From positions 1 through 59,548 of the forward strand of contig CAJBBX010000082.1 of NCBI GenBank assembly GCA_903951425.1: a DNA stretch of 59,548 bases. Direction: 5' to 3'. The notes under the pieces are model-generated. The model saw nothing but the letters and a program-made list of their open reading frames with translations, made no database searches and was not told the DNA's origin. The translations under genes and the position numbers were made by a program. Shown in pieces: positions 33,789 to 42,837 of this stretch (position 1 is the first letter of the stretch; each line of letters starts with the position of its first letter). Source of the DNA: an uncultured Chthonomonas sp. (GTDB lineage Bacteria; Armatimonadota; Chthonomonadetes; Chthonomonadales; CAJBBX01).

Positions 33789-35498
33789 TTGATCGACAGG
33801 CGGCTACTGCACGACGCCCTGCCCGAGCGGGGGCGGCTTGCAGCAGCCGTTCTGCTTGGGGGCCTCGGAGCCGCCGCCGCTTGCGTGCAGTGGGCCGGCG
33901 CGGCAGGCTTCGTGGACGCGATCCTCCTGCGCGGCAAGACCGCCGGCCAGGCGCTCCCCTGGCTCGCCGCCTTCGGCCTGGCCGCCGCCCTGCGAGCCGT
34001 GGCGGGCTTCGCTGCGGATGCCCTGTCTGCCGGCGCAGGCCTGCGATTGCGCGAGCTACTGCGACTGCGGCTGGCCAGGCGCATCGCGGCCATGGGACCC
34101 GCAGCGGTAGGGCGCGAGCGCTCCGCCGAACTCACCACCACGCTCACCGAAGGCGTCGACTCGCTGGAGCCTGCCTTCTCGCAGTTCGTGCCGCAGGCCG
34201 GCGTGGCCCTGCTCGCGCCGCTCATCATTCTGGTTGCCGTCACGTGGCGCGACCCGATCTCGGGCGCGATCCTCTTCATCACCGGCCCGCTGGCCCCGCT
34301 CTTCATGGCCCTCATCGGCAAGCTGGCCCAGGAGCGCTCGCAGCGGCAGTGGGGCGCACTGGCGAGGCTGGGGGCGCACCTGCTCGACTCGCTGGAGGGG
34401 CTGGCCACGCTGCGAGCCTACGGCCAGGTGGGCCGACGGCTGGGTGAAACAAGGGCGGCCACGGAGCGCTTCCGCGACGCCACCATGGACGTGGTGCGCA
34501 TCGCCTTCCTCTCCGCCTTCGCGCTGGAGATGATCGGCACCCTGAGCACGGCGCTGGTGGCCGTGCAGGTGGGCATCAGGCTCCTCTACGGCCGCATGGA
34601 GTTTGCCCCGGCCCTGACGGTCCTCATGCTCGCGCCGGAGTTCCACGCGCCGCTCAGGGCATTGGGCGCCCGGTTCCACACCATGGTCTCGGCCAACGCG
34701 GCCGCTTCGCGGGTATATGGCCTGCTAGATGGCCCCGAGCCTGGAGCACAACCGGCCGGCGAGGCTGATGCTGGTCCGGGGCGCATCACGCTGGACTGCG
34801 TCAGCTATCGCTATCCGGGCGCAGAAGCCCACGCCCTGCGAGGCGCCAGCGCGGAGCTACCCGAGCGCGGGCTCGTCGCCGTTGTGGGCCGGTCCGGAGC
34901 CGGTAAGAGCACCCTGGCTCGCCTGCTGCTGGGCTGGATCGAGCCTGCGGCAGGCTCCCTCAGACGAGGCGGCACGGTCTGGCGTCCGAGGCCCGGCGAG
35001 GCGGCCTGGCTCTCGCAGCAACCCTACCTGTTCCACGCCACTGTGGCCCAGAACCTCCGATCCGCCGATCCCCAGGCGTCCGAGGAGCGCCTTTGGGATG
35101 CCCTCCGAGAGGCGTCGGCAGAGGGCTTCGTGCGCGACCTGCCCCGTGGGCTCGACACGGTGCTGGGCGACCGCGGCGGACGCCTCAGCGCGGGACAGGC
35201 GCAACGCATCGCACTCGCCCGGACGCTCCTGCAGCCGGCGCCGCTAGTGCTCCTGGATGAGCCCACCTCCAACCTCGACGCCCTCACCGAGGAGGCGGTC
35301 TCGGCCGCCGTGCAGCGCATGGCCGGCTCACGGCTCGTTGTGGTGATCGCTCACCGCGTGCAGACCTGTCGCGCCGCCGACCTGGTGGTGCTGCTGGAGG
35401 AGGGCGTCGTGGCCCAGCACGGTCGGTACGACGAACTGGCGTCGGTGGCCGGCCCCTTCGCCGACCTGGTCCGCGCTGCCCATGGGACTGAGACATGA
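33789..35498 (+). CDS. cydD: ABC transporter subunit CydD (cytochrome bd assembly)
   Basis: 569 residues, half of the CydDC exporter that moves heme and/or thiols across the inner membrane for cytochrome bd assembly. A six-helix membrane domain (about 1-310) precedes the ATPase domain with Walker A 'GRSGAGKST', a variant signature 'LSAGQAQR', Walker B 'LVLLDEPTSNLD' and H-loop 'VVVIAHRVQ'. Order and length match CydD. The first start in frame is TTG 33789, without a clear ribosome-binding site; coupling to cydB translation (19 bases) may help. The gene overlaps cydC by four bases (ATGA). Confidence 0.93.
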   Translation: MIDRRLLHDALPERGRLAAAVLLGGLGAAAACVQWAGAAGFVDAILLRGKTAGQALPWLAAFGLAAALRAVAGFAADALSAGAGLRLRELLRLRLARRIAAMGPAAVGRERSAELTTTLTEGVDSLEPAFSQFVPQAGVALLAPLIILVAVTWRDPISGAILFITGPLAPLFMALIGKLAQERSQRQWGALARLGAHLLDSLEGLATLRAYGQVGRRLGETRAATERFRDATMDVVRIAFLSAFALEMIGTLSTALVAVQVGIRLLYGRMEFAPALTVLMLAPEFHAPLRALGARFHTMVSANAAASRVYGLLDGPEPGAQPAGEADAGPGRITLDCVSYRYPGAEAHALRGASAELPERGLVAVVGRSGAGKSTLARLLLGWIEPAAGSLRRGGTVWRPRPGEAAWLSQQPYLFHATVAQNLRSADPQASEERLWDALREASAEGFVRDLPRGLDTVLGDRGGRLSAGQAQRIALARTLLQPAPLVLLDEPTSNLDALTEEAVSAAVQRMAGSRLVVVIAHRVQTCRAADLVVLLEEGVVAQHGRYDELASVAGPFADLVRAAHGTET

Positions 35499-37210
35499 GC
35501 CGCCTCCTGCGTATGCTCATCCCGATCCGGCGCTCTCTGGCCTTCGGTGCGCTACTGGGAGCCGCCACGGTGGGCTCGTCGGTGGCGTTGCTGGCCTGCT
35601 CGGCGTTCATCATCTCCCGCGCGGGACAGCAGCCCACCATGGAGGCCATCGCCATTCCGGTGGTGGGCGTGCGCCTTTTCGGCATCCTGCGCGGGGTGCT
35701 GCGATACCTGGAGCGGCTCGTGGTACACGACGCCACATTTCAAGTGCTGGCCGATGTGCGCGTGGGCCTGCTGCGGGCGGCCGCGCCGCATGTGCCCGGC
35801 CTGTGGGTCACCGAGAAGCGCGCCGACTGGCTGGCCCGCGCGGTCTCCGACGTGGAGGCGCTGCAGGGCTTCGTGGCACGGGCCGCGGCGCCCACGCTCG
35901 CGGCTGTGGCCATGGCGGTCGCAGTGCCGCTCTGGGTCGGTTCGCTGGCTCCCGCAGGCGGATGGGTCTGCCTCGGGGGCATGCTCTGCGCGGGCTGGCT
36001 GATCCCGGCGGTGACGCGCGGACTGACGCGCCGCCCCAGCCGCGACGCGCTCTCGGCTCGCGCCGACCTCGTCGAAGCCGCCCTGGACTGCGTGCAGGGG
36101 CTCCCCGAACTCACCGCCATGGGCCGCCGCCAGGAGGCGCTCGGCCGCGTCGATGCCGCAGCTGACGCCATGGCTGCTGCCCAAATGCGCACATCGCTGG
36201 CGCAGGCCGCCGGCGCGTGGGCGGCACAGGCGCTGGCCTGGGGCGCGACCGGACTAATCCTCTGGCTCTGCGCCGTCGAAGCGTCGGCCGGGCGTCTGCC
36301 ACATGTGATGGTCGCCGTGGGCGCCCTGGGGGCGCTGGCGGGCTTCGAGACCGCCTTGGGACTGCCGGCGGCGTGGCAACAGACCGAAGTGAGCCGCGCC
36401 GCTGCCGACCGCGTGGAGGAGCTAGCGGACCGCCCATCGCCTCCCGTACCCCACGGAGGCGAGGTCGCGCCGGAGCCCTTCCTGCCCATCGCAGTGGCTG
36501 ATCTCACGCTCCGCTACGCGGCTGATGCCCCGCCTGCGCTGGACGGAGTGAGCCTGGCGCTCCGGCCCGGCTCCATGGTCGCGCTGGTGGGATCTAGCGG
36601 ATCGGGCAAGTCCACGCTGGCCTGGGCGCTTTGCGGCCTGCTGCCGGTGGAAGGCGGGCGCATCACGGCGCACGGGAAGCCGCAGTCGGCGATCGACAGC
36701 GATGCGTGGCGCGCACGGATCGCCCTCGTCTCGCAGGACGCGCACCTCTTCGATGCCACGGTGGCCGCCAACGTCGGACTGGGTTCCGGCGCCGGACCCG
36801 CCGAGGTGCATGACGCCGCCCGAGCCGCGCAGGCCGACGGCTTCGTGCGGTCGCTGCCGCAGGGCTACGAGACCCTCGTGGGCGAGCGCGGGTCCAGCCT
36901 CAGCGGAGGGCAGCGGCGGCGCATCACGGTCGCCCGGGCGCTGGCCCGCAGGGCCGACCTGACCATCCTCGACGAGGCGGGTGCCGACCTGGACCCCATC
37001 ACCGAGGCCGAGATGCTCCGCTCCGTGCGCGCGCATTGCGCCAACGGGGCGCTACTGGTGATCTCCCACAGGCCTGCGGCCGTAGCCGACGCCGACGAGA
37101 TCCTCGTGCTGGCCGATGGCCGCGTTGCACAGCGAGGCCGCCACACCGACCTGCTTGCCGCGCCCGGCCCCTACCGTCGGCTGTGGGAGGCCCAGGCGTT
37201 GGCGGGTTGA
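35495..37210 (+). CDS. cydC: ABC transporter subunit CydC (cytochrome bd assembly)
   Basis: 571 residues, partner of CydD. The membrane domain has 'ALLACSAFIISRAGQQP' and 'PVVGVRLFGILRGVLRYLER', both typical of CydC. The ATPase domain has Walker A 'GSSGSGKST', signature 'LSGGQRRR', Walker B 'LTILDEAGADLD' and H-loop 'LLVISHRP'. The Walker B follow-on 'EAGADLD' departs from the usual 'EPTAHLD', but the catalytic Glu is kept. It ends the cyd operon at TGA 37210, followed at once by a heptad repeat array. Confidence 0.93.
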   Translation: MSRLLRMLIPIRRSLAFGALLGAATVGSSVALLACSAFIISRAGQQPTMEAIAIPVVGVRLFGILRGVLRYLERLVVHDATFQVLADVRVGLLRAAAPHVPGLWVTEKRADWLARAVSDVEALQGFVARAAAPTLAAVAMAVAVPLWVGSLAPAGGWVCLGGMLCAGWLIPAVTRGLTRRPSRDALSARADLVEAALDCVQGLPELTAMGRRQEALGRVDAAADAMAAAQMRTSLAQAAGAWAAQALAWGATGLILWLCAVEASAGRLPHVMVAVGALGALAGFETALGLPAAWQQTEVSRAAADRVEELADRPSPPVPHGGEVAPEPFLPIAVADLTLRYAADAPPALDGVSLALRPGSMVALVGSSGSGKSTLAWALCGLLPVEGGRITAHGKPQSAIDSDAWRARIALVSQDAHLFDATVAANVGLGSGAGPAEVHDAARAAQADGFVRSLPQGYETLVGERGSSLSGGQRRRITVARALARRADLTILDEAGADLDPITEAEMLRSVRAHCANGALLVISHRPAAVADADEILVLADGRVAQRGRHTDLLAAPGPYRRLWEAQALAG

Positions 37211-37230
37211 AAGTCTAAAGTCTAAAGTGA
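37210..37230. repeat. Heptad repeat (AAAGTCT)n directly after the cydC stop
   Basis: Three tandem copies of a 7-base unit, AAAGTCT-AAAGTCT-AAAGTGA, beginning inside the cydC TGA. A second array in the opposite orientation follows the stop of the DegT-like gene (39892-39907). Each is read in the same sense relative to the gene it follows. Every unit carries TAA in a new frame, so the array stops translation in all three frames. Confidence 0.8.
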
Positions 37231-37235
37231 CAAGG

Positions 37236-39848
37236 CTAATGGGGCTTGGGTGCGTCTGGAGCCACCAGGAAGAGGGATCGGACCGGCTGTAAGTTGACAT
37301 GCACGCGGGTCACGGGGCCTTGCTTGCCGGTCGCGTGCCGCACCTCGGCCGCGCTGACCTTCCCGGTGTGCGGGTCCCAGGCCTCGGGTTCGGCCTTCCC
37401 GCGCAGAGTCACCCAGGTATCGATGGGGTCGTCGGACGAGTTAGCGAGGAAGTAGAGCGATCGGCCGTCCTTCCACTTGTGGATGTACGAGAGGTTGCCG
37501 TTGCGCGTCGGCAGGTCGTGATCGATCTCCACATCGCCGTCGGGCAGGGCCTCGGCGAGGACGGCCTTGAGCGCCGCCACGCTGGGCGCGGGAAGGAACC
37601 AGGCCCTACCGCCCCTGGCGTTGCGGTGGCAGGCCGAAGCCTCACGCTCGAAGAGGTCGCGCCCGTCGGCTCCCAGGATCGTCCATTCGGCGATGGAGGC
37701 GCTGTCGCTTTCGACCGCCTCCATGAGCAGCCGAACCCGGTTGGTTGAGACCGGCGTGAAGGTGACCTCCGCTCGCTCGCCCAGCCTGTCACCCTTGGCC
37801 TGATCGACCCACTCCTTGCCGTTCCATACCTGGATGCGGTAGCCGCGCACGCGACCAAAGGCCTCGCGCACCACGACCCCGCCGACGGTCCGATCAGGCC
37901 CCAGGTCCGCTTCGAGCCACTGGGCTCCCTTGCTTCCGTCAGCGGCGTTCCACCGCGTCAGCGGGTTGCCATCCGTGGCCTTGGCCGGGTCGAAGCCGCC
38001 GCCCGCCCAGGACGACGATGCGGTGACGCGCGGCGCATCGGGCCGGAGCGCCGCTTGGGCGCCGAAGATCGACCGGACCAACCGGCGGACCTCGGCATCG
38101 CCACCAGGCTCGGAAGCGTGGTTCGGCAGGCACGTGGTCGCGATGACCGCGCCGCCCTGGTCATAGAACTGCTTGATGCGGCGGAGGGTGGCAACGCTGA
38201 TGCACCGCGAGCCGGGGATGATGAACGCGCGCCAGCGCTCGTGGTTCACCTTGTTGTTCATGACGATCGTGGCGCCCTCAACCGCGCACCGATCCTGGAG
38301 GACCTCCGGGTGGACGAAGGTGAAGTCACGCCGCACACCGAGGGCGAGGGCCTCGCCCACCTCCATGTAGTCGGCCTCGGGGATGTCGACGCAGCCCTCA
38401 TACGGATTACCCGGGCCGAACCAGGAGCCCGCCTGCAGCGTTGCGATGGGATAGAGCACGCCGATGTCAGCCACATGGCGGCCGCCCTGGAGCATCCGCT
38501 GGAGACGCCCGATGTACTGGTTGTACGCGGGGAGCTCGGGCCCGTACATCGGTGCGCCGGGCGACAGGTCCGGCATGAAGACGATGGCGGCCGGGTCGTA
38601 CCAGACCGCGTGAGGCACCATGGTGTTGATGCCCTTGGCGAACTGGTCCATGGCCTCCTTGTAGAGGTTGGATAGCGGCAGGTCCATGGCGCCGTAGCAC
38701 TCGGTCATCACCTGAGGCCGGTCGTAGTTGCTCGCCGCCGAGCTGACCACCTTGTAGGCCCTGGAGGCGCGGCCGTAGGCGAAGACCTGGTCGATGCCGG
38801 GCATGCTCTGGTGCTTGAAGGACTTCATCAGATCGCCAACGGAGCCGATCACCGGGTTGACCAGCTCCTCCTGGTCCGCGTGCCCGGTCAGCCCAATGCG
38901 ATGGGCCGCGCACCAGTCATTGAGGGTCTTCACGAACCCGTTGGCATACAGCTCGGAGCGCATGCCGAAGAGGGCGTTGCGCGCCGCGGAGGTGTCGGGA
39001 CCGATATCGAACCAGAGCGCCGGGTAGAGCGTAATGGGATGGGTCCCGTGCCGGGCGCGGAAGGCGTCGTTGAAGCGATCGGTCCACGCCCGCCCGCCGG
39101 CGACATGGTAGAAGGCCGGCTCGTCGTAGAACGCTCCGTCGATGGTCGAGCCGAAGCGCTCCGGCATGGCGTCGTGATAGGCCTGATAGGTCAGCTTGAT
39201 GAACGCGTCCACCGCCTTCGGCTCGAGGTAGTCCACCAGTCCGTCGCGGCCGTCACGCACGCAGGTGAAGACCATGACCTTCCATTCGCCGCCGGAAACG
39301 TTCCAGCGTAGCCTGCCCCCGCTGACCGCAGAAGTGATGTCGAGGCGCCGCTTGGTCGCCGCCTCCATGGCCACCGCGCCCATGAGGGTCCCTTCCGGCA
39401 CGGCCTGGGTGAACTCGCGAGGCCCGGTGACATCGGTTGCGAGCATGTCGAGGCGCTTGCTCAGGGCCTCGGGGTGCCGCTTGGCCAGCAGGCCGCCCGC
39501 CGATCCGCTGGGGAACCAGAACTCGTCGTAGAGGCACATCTTCATGCCCAGCCGTGCGGCCTCGTCAACGGCGACCTTGTATTGCTGCAGGAAGGCCGGG
39601 CTCATGAAGTCGACCCCCATGCCGTTACAGGGAAGGATGCCCATACCGTAGTAGCCGGCCGCCTTGCATGCCGACACCATCGTGCGCGTCTTGTCCGCGT
39701 CGAGCTTCCCGTTCCAGAACCACAAGGGGCGGGATTGCCATTGCGGCGGCGGGTCGGCGAAGTCCCGCCGAAGGTCGCCGGCCCCTGCCGCGGTCGCGGC
39801 TAACAACAACGCAACCGCAAGGCAGTTGGCTTGACGTCGTCGGTCCAT
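37236..39848 (-). CDS. Secreted GH106-like glycoside hydrolase (alpha-L-rhamnosidase-like) with F5/8-type domain
   Basis: 870 residues with a signal peptide (about 1-24, ending 'AAGAGDL'). The catalytic part (about 30-560) resembles GH106: 'RPLWFWNGKLDADKTRTMV', 'GMKMCLYDEFWFPSGSAGG', 'IDGAFYDEPAFYH' and 'LTGHADQEE', with Asp/Glu residues at strand ends as candidates for catalysis. Residues about 610-720 form a discoidin/F5-8C (CBM32-like) domain ('DGNPLTRWNAADGSKGAQWL', 'VREAFGRVRGYRIQVWNGKE'), followed by a C-terminal beta domain. Its likely role is release of rhamnose or a related sugar from plant or bacterial polysaccharide. It is a lone gene between two heptad arrays. The family call rests on motifs; the substrate is inferred. 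Confidence 0.8.
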   Translation of the reverse strand: MDRRRQANCLAVALLLAATAAGAGDLRRDFADPPPQWQSRPLWFWNGKLDADKTRTMVSACKAAGYYGMGILPCNGMGVDFMSPAFLQQYKVAVDEAARLGMKMCLYDEFWFPSGSAGGLLAKRHPEALSKRLDMLATDVTGPREFTQAVPEGTLMGAVAMEAATKRRLDITSAVSGGRLRWNVSGGEWKVMVFTCVRDGRDGLVDYLEPKAVDAFIKLTYQAYHDAMPERFGSTIDGAFYDEPAFYHVAGGRAWTDRFNDAFRARHGTHPITLYPALWFDIGPDTSAARNALFGMRSELYANGFVKTLNDWCAAHRIGLTGHADQEELVNPVIGSVGDLMKSFKHQSMPGIDQVFAYGRASRAYKVVSSAASNYDRPQVMTECYGAMDLPLSNLYKEAMDQFAKGINTMVPHAVWYDPAAIVFMPDLSPGAPMYGPELPAYNQYIGRLQRMLQGGRHVADIGVLYPIATLQAGSWFGPGNPYEGCVDIPEADYMEVGEALALGVRRDFTFVHPEVLQDRCAVEGATIVMNNKVNHERWRAFIIPGSRCISVATLRRIKQFYDQGGAVIATTCLPNHASEPGGDAEVRRLVRSIFGAQAALRPDAPRVTASSSWAGGGFDPAKATDGNPLTRWNAADGSKGAQWLEADLGPDRTVGGVVVREAFGRVRGYRIQVWNGKEWVDQAKGDRLGERAEVTFTPVSTNRVRLLMEAVESDSASIAEWTILGADGRDLFEREASACHRNARGGRAWFLPAPSVAALKAVLAEALPDGDVEIDHDLPTRNGNLSYIHKWKDGRSLYFLANSSDDPIDTWVTLRGKAEPEAWDPHTGKVSAAEVRHATGKQGPVTRVHVNLQPVRSLFLVAPDAPKPH

Positions 39849-39891
39849 GGCTTCACCCCCACCCCACCGCCCCTCCGACCCCGATGCCTGC

Positions 39892-39907
39892 AGACTTTAG
39901 ACTTTAG
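39892..39907. repeat. Heptad repeat (inverted copy) after the DegT-like gene stop
   Basis: Two units AGACTTT-AGACTTT plus AG on the plus strand; on the minus strand this reads CTAAAGTCTAAAGTCT starting one base after the TAG stop (39909-39911) of the aminotransferase frame. It is the partner of the array at 37210-37230. The two flank the GH106-like gene as inverted repeats 2.7 kb apart. Confidence 0.75.
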
Positions 39908-39908
39908 C

Positions 39909-41008
39909 CTAACCCACCGCCGCACGCAGCGCCTCCACGACGCGGTCCTGCTGCTCTTCCGTGAGTTCGGGGAACATAGGCAGGCTCAGGGCCTCGTCGG
40001 CGGCTGCCTCGGCGTGGGGGAAATCGCCGCGGCTGTGGCCCAACGCCGCGTGGACCTCCTGCAGGTGGAGCGGCACGGGGTAGTAGACGAAGGAGCTGAT
40101 CCCCGCCTCGGCCAAGCGCGCCTGGACGGTCTTGCGATCCTTCACGCGCACGGTGTACTGGTGGTAGACCGCGCGCACGTCCGCAATCTCCGTGGGAAGC
40201 ACGATGCCGGGCGCTCCCTGCAACTGCTCCGTGTAGCGGGCGGCATGGCGCCGTCGGGCGTCGTGCCACTCCTCAAGGTAGCGGGATTTTCGCGGAGGAT
40301 GGCTGCCTGCAGATCGTCCAGCCGGCTGTTCAGGCCAATCTCCGAATGGTGGTACTTCACTTTGCCGCCGTGGCGCCGCAGCATCTCCACATGGGCGGCC
40401 GCGTCGGAGTCGTTGCTCACCACCATGCCGCCGTCACCGAAGCAGCCGAGGTTCTTGCTGGGGAAGAAGCTGAGGCAGCCCAGGTCGCCCATCGAACCCA
40501 CCGTACGACCCCGATACGTGGCGCCGATGGCCTGAGCGCAGTCTTCCACTACCCTGAGCCCGTGCCGTTGAGCGATGTCGAGGACCGGCTCCATGTCGCA
40601 GGGCTGGCCGTAGAGGTGGACGGGCAGGATGACCCGCGTCCGCGGCGTCACGGCGGCCTCGAGGCGGGCCGGGTCCAGGTTGAAGGTCTCCGGAACGATG
40701 TCGATGAAGACCGGCGTGGCGCCCAGGATGCCGATCGCCTCGGTGGTGGCCACGAAGGTGAAGGGTGTGGTGATCACCTCGTCGCCGGGTCCGATGCCCA
40801 GCGCCCGGAGCGACAGGTGGAGCGCGTCGGTGCAGTTGGCCACTCCCACGCCGTGCGAACACTGGCAGTAGGCCGCCAGGTCCGCCTCCAGGGCCTTCAC
40901 ATTGGGGCCGAGGATGTAGGCTGCCGCGGCGGCGCTCTCCTGCATGGCGGCGTCGATCTCATCCTTGTGCAACTGGTACTGCAGCTTGAGGTCTACCAGA
41001 GGGATCAT
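39909..41008 (-). pseudogene. DegT/DnrJ/EryC1 (WbpE-like) sugar aminotransferase with one-base frameshift
   Basis: A PLP-dependent nucleotide-sugar 3-aminotransferase. From ATG 41008 the first 240 codons are intact: '[19 protein letters not shown]', 'GVGVANCTDALHLSLRALG', 'EVITTPFTFVATTEAI', and Lys185 in 'LSFFPSKNLGCFGDGGM'. At the run of four A (plus-strand TTTT 40287-40290) the frame breaks after 'LDDLQAAILREN'. One base later the proper sequence resumes in the next frame ('RYLEEWHDARRRHAARYTEQ', 'FVYYPVPLHLQEVHAALGH') to the stop at 39909. Adding one A restores a full-length protein of about 366 residues. A homopolymer miscall is as likely as a true mutation. It overlaps the acetyltransferase gene by four bases. 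Confidence 0.85.
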
Positions 41009-41643
41009 GGCTCTCGCTCCACGGTGTTCTGATCTATGGTGTATCGCCTGCCGCACTCGGTGCAGCCGGCACGCCCGGCCTCGAAGTAGAGGCGAACGCC
41101 GCACTCACAGGCCCATCCGCGCGCCCGAGCCGGATTGCCCACAAGGATGGCGTACGCCGGCACGTCGCGGGTGACCACGGACCCGGCGCCGATGAGCGCG
41201 TGCTCGCCGATGGTGATCCCGCAGACGATGGTGGCGTTGGCCCCAATGGAGGCTCCGCGCTTCACCAGCGTGGGATGATAGTCGGCGTCGGTGTTCCGAG
41301 GGAAGGCCGCCCGCGGCGTCAACACGTTGGTGAAGACCATGCTGGGCCCGCAGAAGACGTCGTCCTCCAGCGTGACGCCTGTGTAGACCGAGACGTTGTT
41401 CTGGATCTTCACATTCCGGCCGATGCGCACACCGGGGGAGATCACCACGTTCTGGCCGATGCGGCAGTCCGGGCCGATGGCGCAGCCCTTCATCACGTGC
41501 GAGAAGTGCCAAATCTGGGCGCCCGCCCCGATCTCGCAGGGCTCGTCCACATAGGCGGAGGGGTGGATCTTCACGTTATGCCGGTCACTCAAGGCTACGG
41601 AGGCTCCTATCGCTGCGAGGCTACGGCCAGCATGGCGGCGCAC
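41005..41643 (-). CDS. WbpD-like UDP-2-acetamido-3-amino-glucuronate N-acetyltransferase (left-handed beta helix)
   Basis: 212 residues from GTG 41643; TTG 41592 or GTG 41577 closer to the first hexapeptide repeat are possible true starts, since the first 15-20 residues do not look conserved. '[20 protein letters not shown]', '[14 protein letters not shown]', '[20 protein letters not shown]' and '[20 protein letters not shown]' are hexapeptide repeats of a trimeric acyltransferase. The C-terminus carries a zinc-ribbon-like '[20 protein letters not shown]'. WbpD acts after WbpE in making UDP-2,3-diacetamido-2,3-dideoxy-glucuronate for surface polysaccharide, and the next gene is a WbpE-like aminotransferase (ATGA overlap). 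The upstream dehydrogenase (WbpB-like) is not in this window near them. Confidence 0.87.
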   Translation of the reverse strand: MRRHAGRSLAAIGASVALSDRHNVKIHPSAYVDEPCEIGAGAQIWHFSHVMKGCAIGPDCRIGQNVVISPGVRIGRNVKIQNNVSVYTGVTLEDDVFCGPSMVFTNVLTPRAAFPRNTDADYHPTLVKRGASIGANATIVCGITIGEHALIGAGSVVTRDVPAYAILVGNPARARGWACECGVRLYFEAGRAGCTECGRRYTIDQNTVEREP

Positions 41644-41785
41644 ACTCGTTGTACCCGCTCCACGCCGTACTGGTCGGGTCCCTGGGCGCTCTGCAGGGCA
41701 TCAGACCATGCAGTGCGAATATACGCGCGCCAGTACAGGGCGCGCGCCGGGCCGGGCCGAACGGCCGCCTCCGGAGGGAACTCCT

Positions 41786-42763
41786 ATGCTACGCAACGTC
41801 ATCATGGGCCTGCGCCCGGTCACCTGGGACAACGCGAACCGCCAGAACGAGTTCGTGCAGTCCGTCATGTCGGCGCTGGGCGCCCTCGGCGAGGAGATTG
41901 AATACCCGTTGCTCTGCGCCGTGTCGGGCTGCGCGTTCCGCACCTCCTTCTCCATGCCCTCATCGCAGCCCTGGAACCACGGCAACTACCACGTCGTCCA
42001 CACGCCGCCCATCGTGGAACACACGTTCCGCATGTTCGGCTACCGCGTCACGCATCACATCCGCGGCGACTTCGAGCTGGATCGCCGGCGCATCGTCGAC
42101 AGCATCGATACGGGCGTCCCGGTGATCACGCTGGAGGGTGTCATCAACTGCGCCGACGCCTGCGTCATCGCGGGGTACGACGACGGCGGTAACGTGCTGC
42201 TAGGCTTCAGCCCCTTCTCCTATGTCGGTGACGACCACTCCGAAGCCAACGATATCACCGGCGCCTTCCGCAAGAGCGGCTGGCACGGCGGCTTCTTCGC
42301 AGGCGGAAGCCAGGGCCGCATCCTGATCATCGAGGGTAAGGCGGAGCGGCCGGACGACGCCACGGTCCTCGCCGAGACCCTCCGGCTCGCCGCACGGCTG
42401 ATCGGCGAGCCCTGCCTCGTCCCCGGCCAGCACAACGGCCTCGCAGCCCACCGGGCCTTCGCCCACGCCTTGCGGACCTACGCATGGGACGACAACTTCG
42501 AGCCCTACCTCAACGTCATGTGCAACTTCAAGCAGTACCTCGACCGCCGCTACGCCGCCGGATACCTCCGCATGGCCGGTCGCAGGGACCTCGCAGACCT
42601 CTACACCCGCATCGCCGCCATCGCCGACGAGATGGGGCACATGATCCCGCAGGACTTCTCGACCGCCGACCTCTTCAGCAGCAAGCGCAAACTCGAGCCG
42701 TACTGCCGGGCCATTGAGCAAGTCGCCGAACTGGAGGAGCGGGCCCTGGCGCTGATGGCGTGA
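41786..42763 (+). CDS. BtrH/C39-like papain-fold protein of unknown function
   Basis: 325 residues from ATG 41786, which follows GGAGG at eight bases; the frame back to 41708 is not conserved-looking. The order of motifs resembles BtrH_N/DUF4872 and C39-like domains: an early Cys-rich helix ('YPLLCAVSGCAFRTSF'), 'PPIVEHTFRMFGYRVTHH', 'IVDSIDTGVPVITLEGV' and 'ACVIAGYDDGGNVLLGFSPF', where a papain-like enzyme would have its His ('hh.vvvvGyd'). The His position here reads 'DACVIAGYD', so peptidase activity is doubtful. The C-terminal 120 residues are helical. No partner is evident. It is divergent from the wbpD-like gene. Confidence 0.6.
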   Translation: MLRNVIMGLRPVTWDNANRQNEFVQSVMSALGALGEEIEYPLLCAVSGCAFRTSFSMPSSQPWNHGNYHVVHTPPIVEHTFRMFGYRVTHHIRGDFELDRRRIVDSIDTGVPVITLEGVINCADACVIAGYDDGGNVLLGFSPFSYVGDDHSEANDITGAFRKSGWHGGFFAGGSQGRILIIEGKAERPDDATVLAETLRLAARLIGEPCLVPGQHNGLAAHRAFAHALRTYAWDDNFEPYLNVMCNFKQYLDRRYAAGYLRMAGRRDLADLYTRIAAIADEMGHMIPQDFSTADLFSSKRKLEPYCRAIEQVAELEERALALMA

Positions 42764-42837
42764 CAGCTTGGGTGACCGGCGGGTTTGGCGACCTATGGGA
42801 CTGACGGGACGATTGGCCGAGCCCCGCCGCCACTCCC

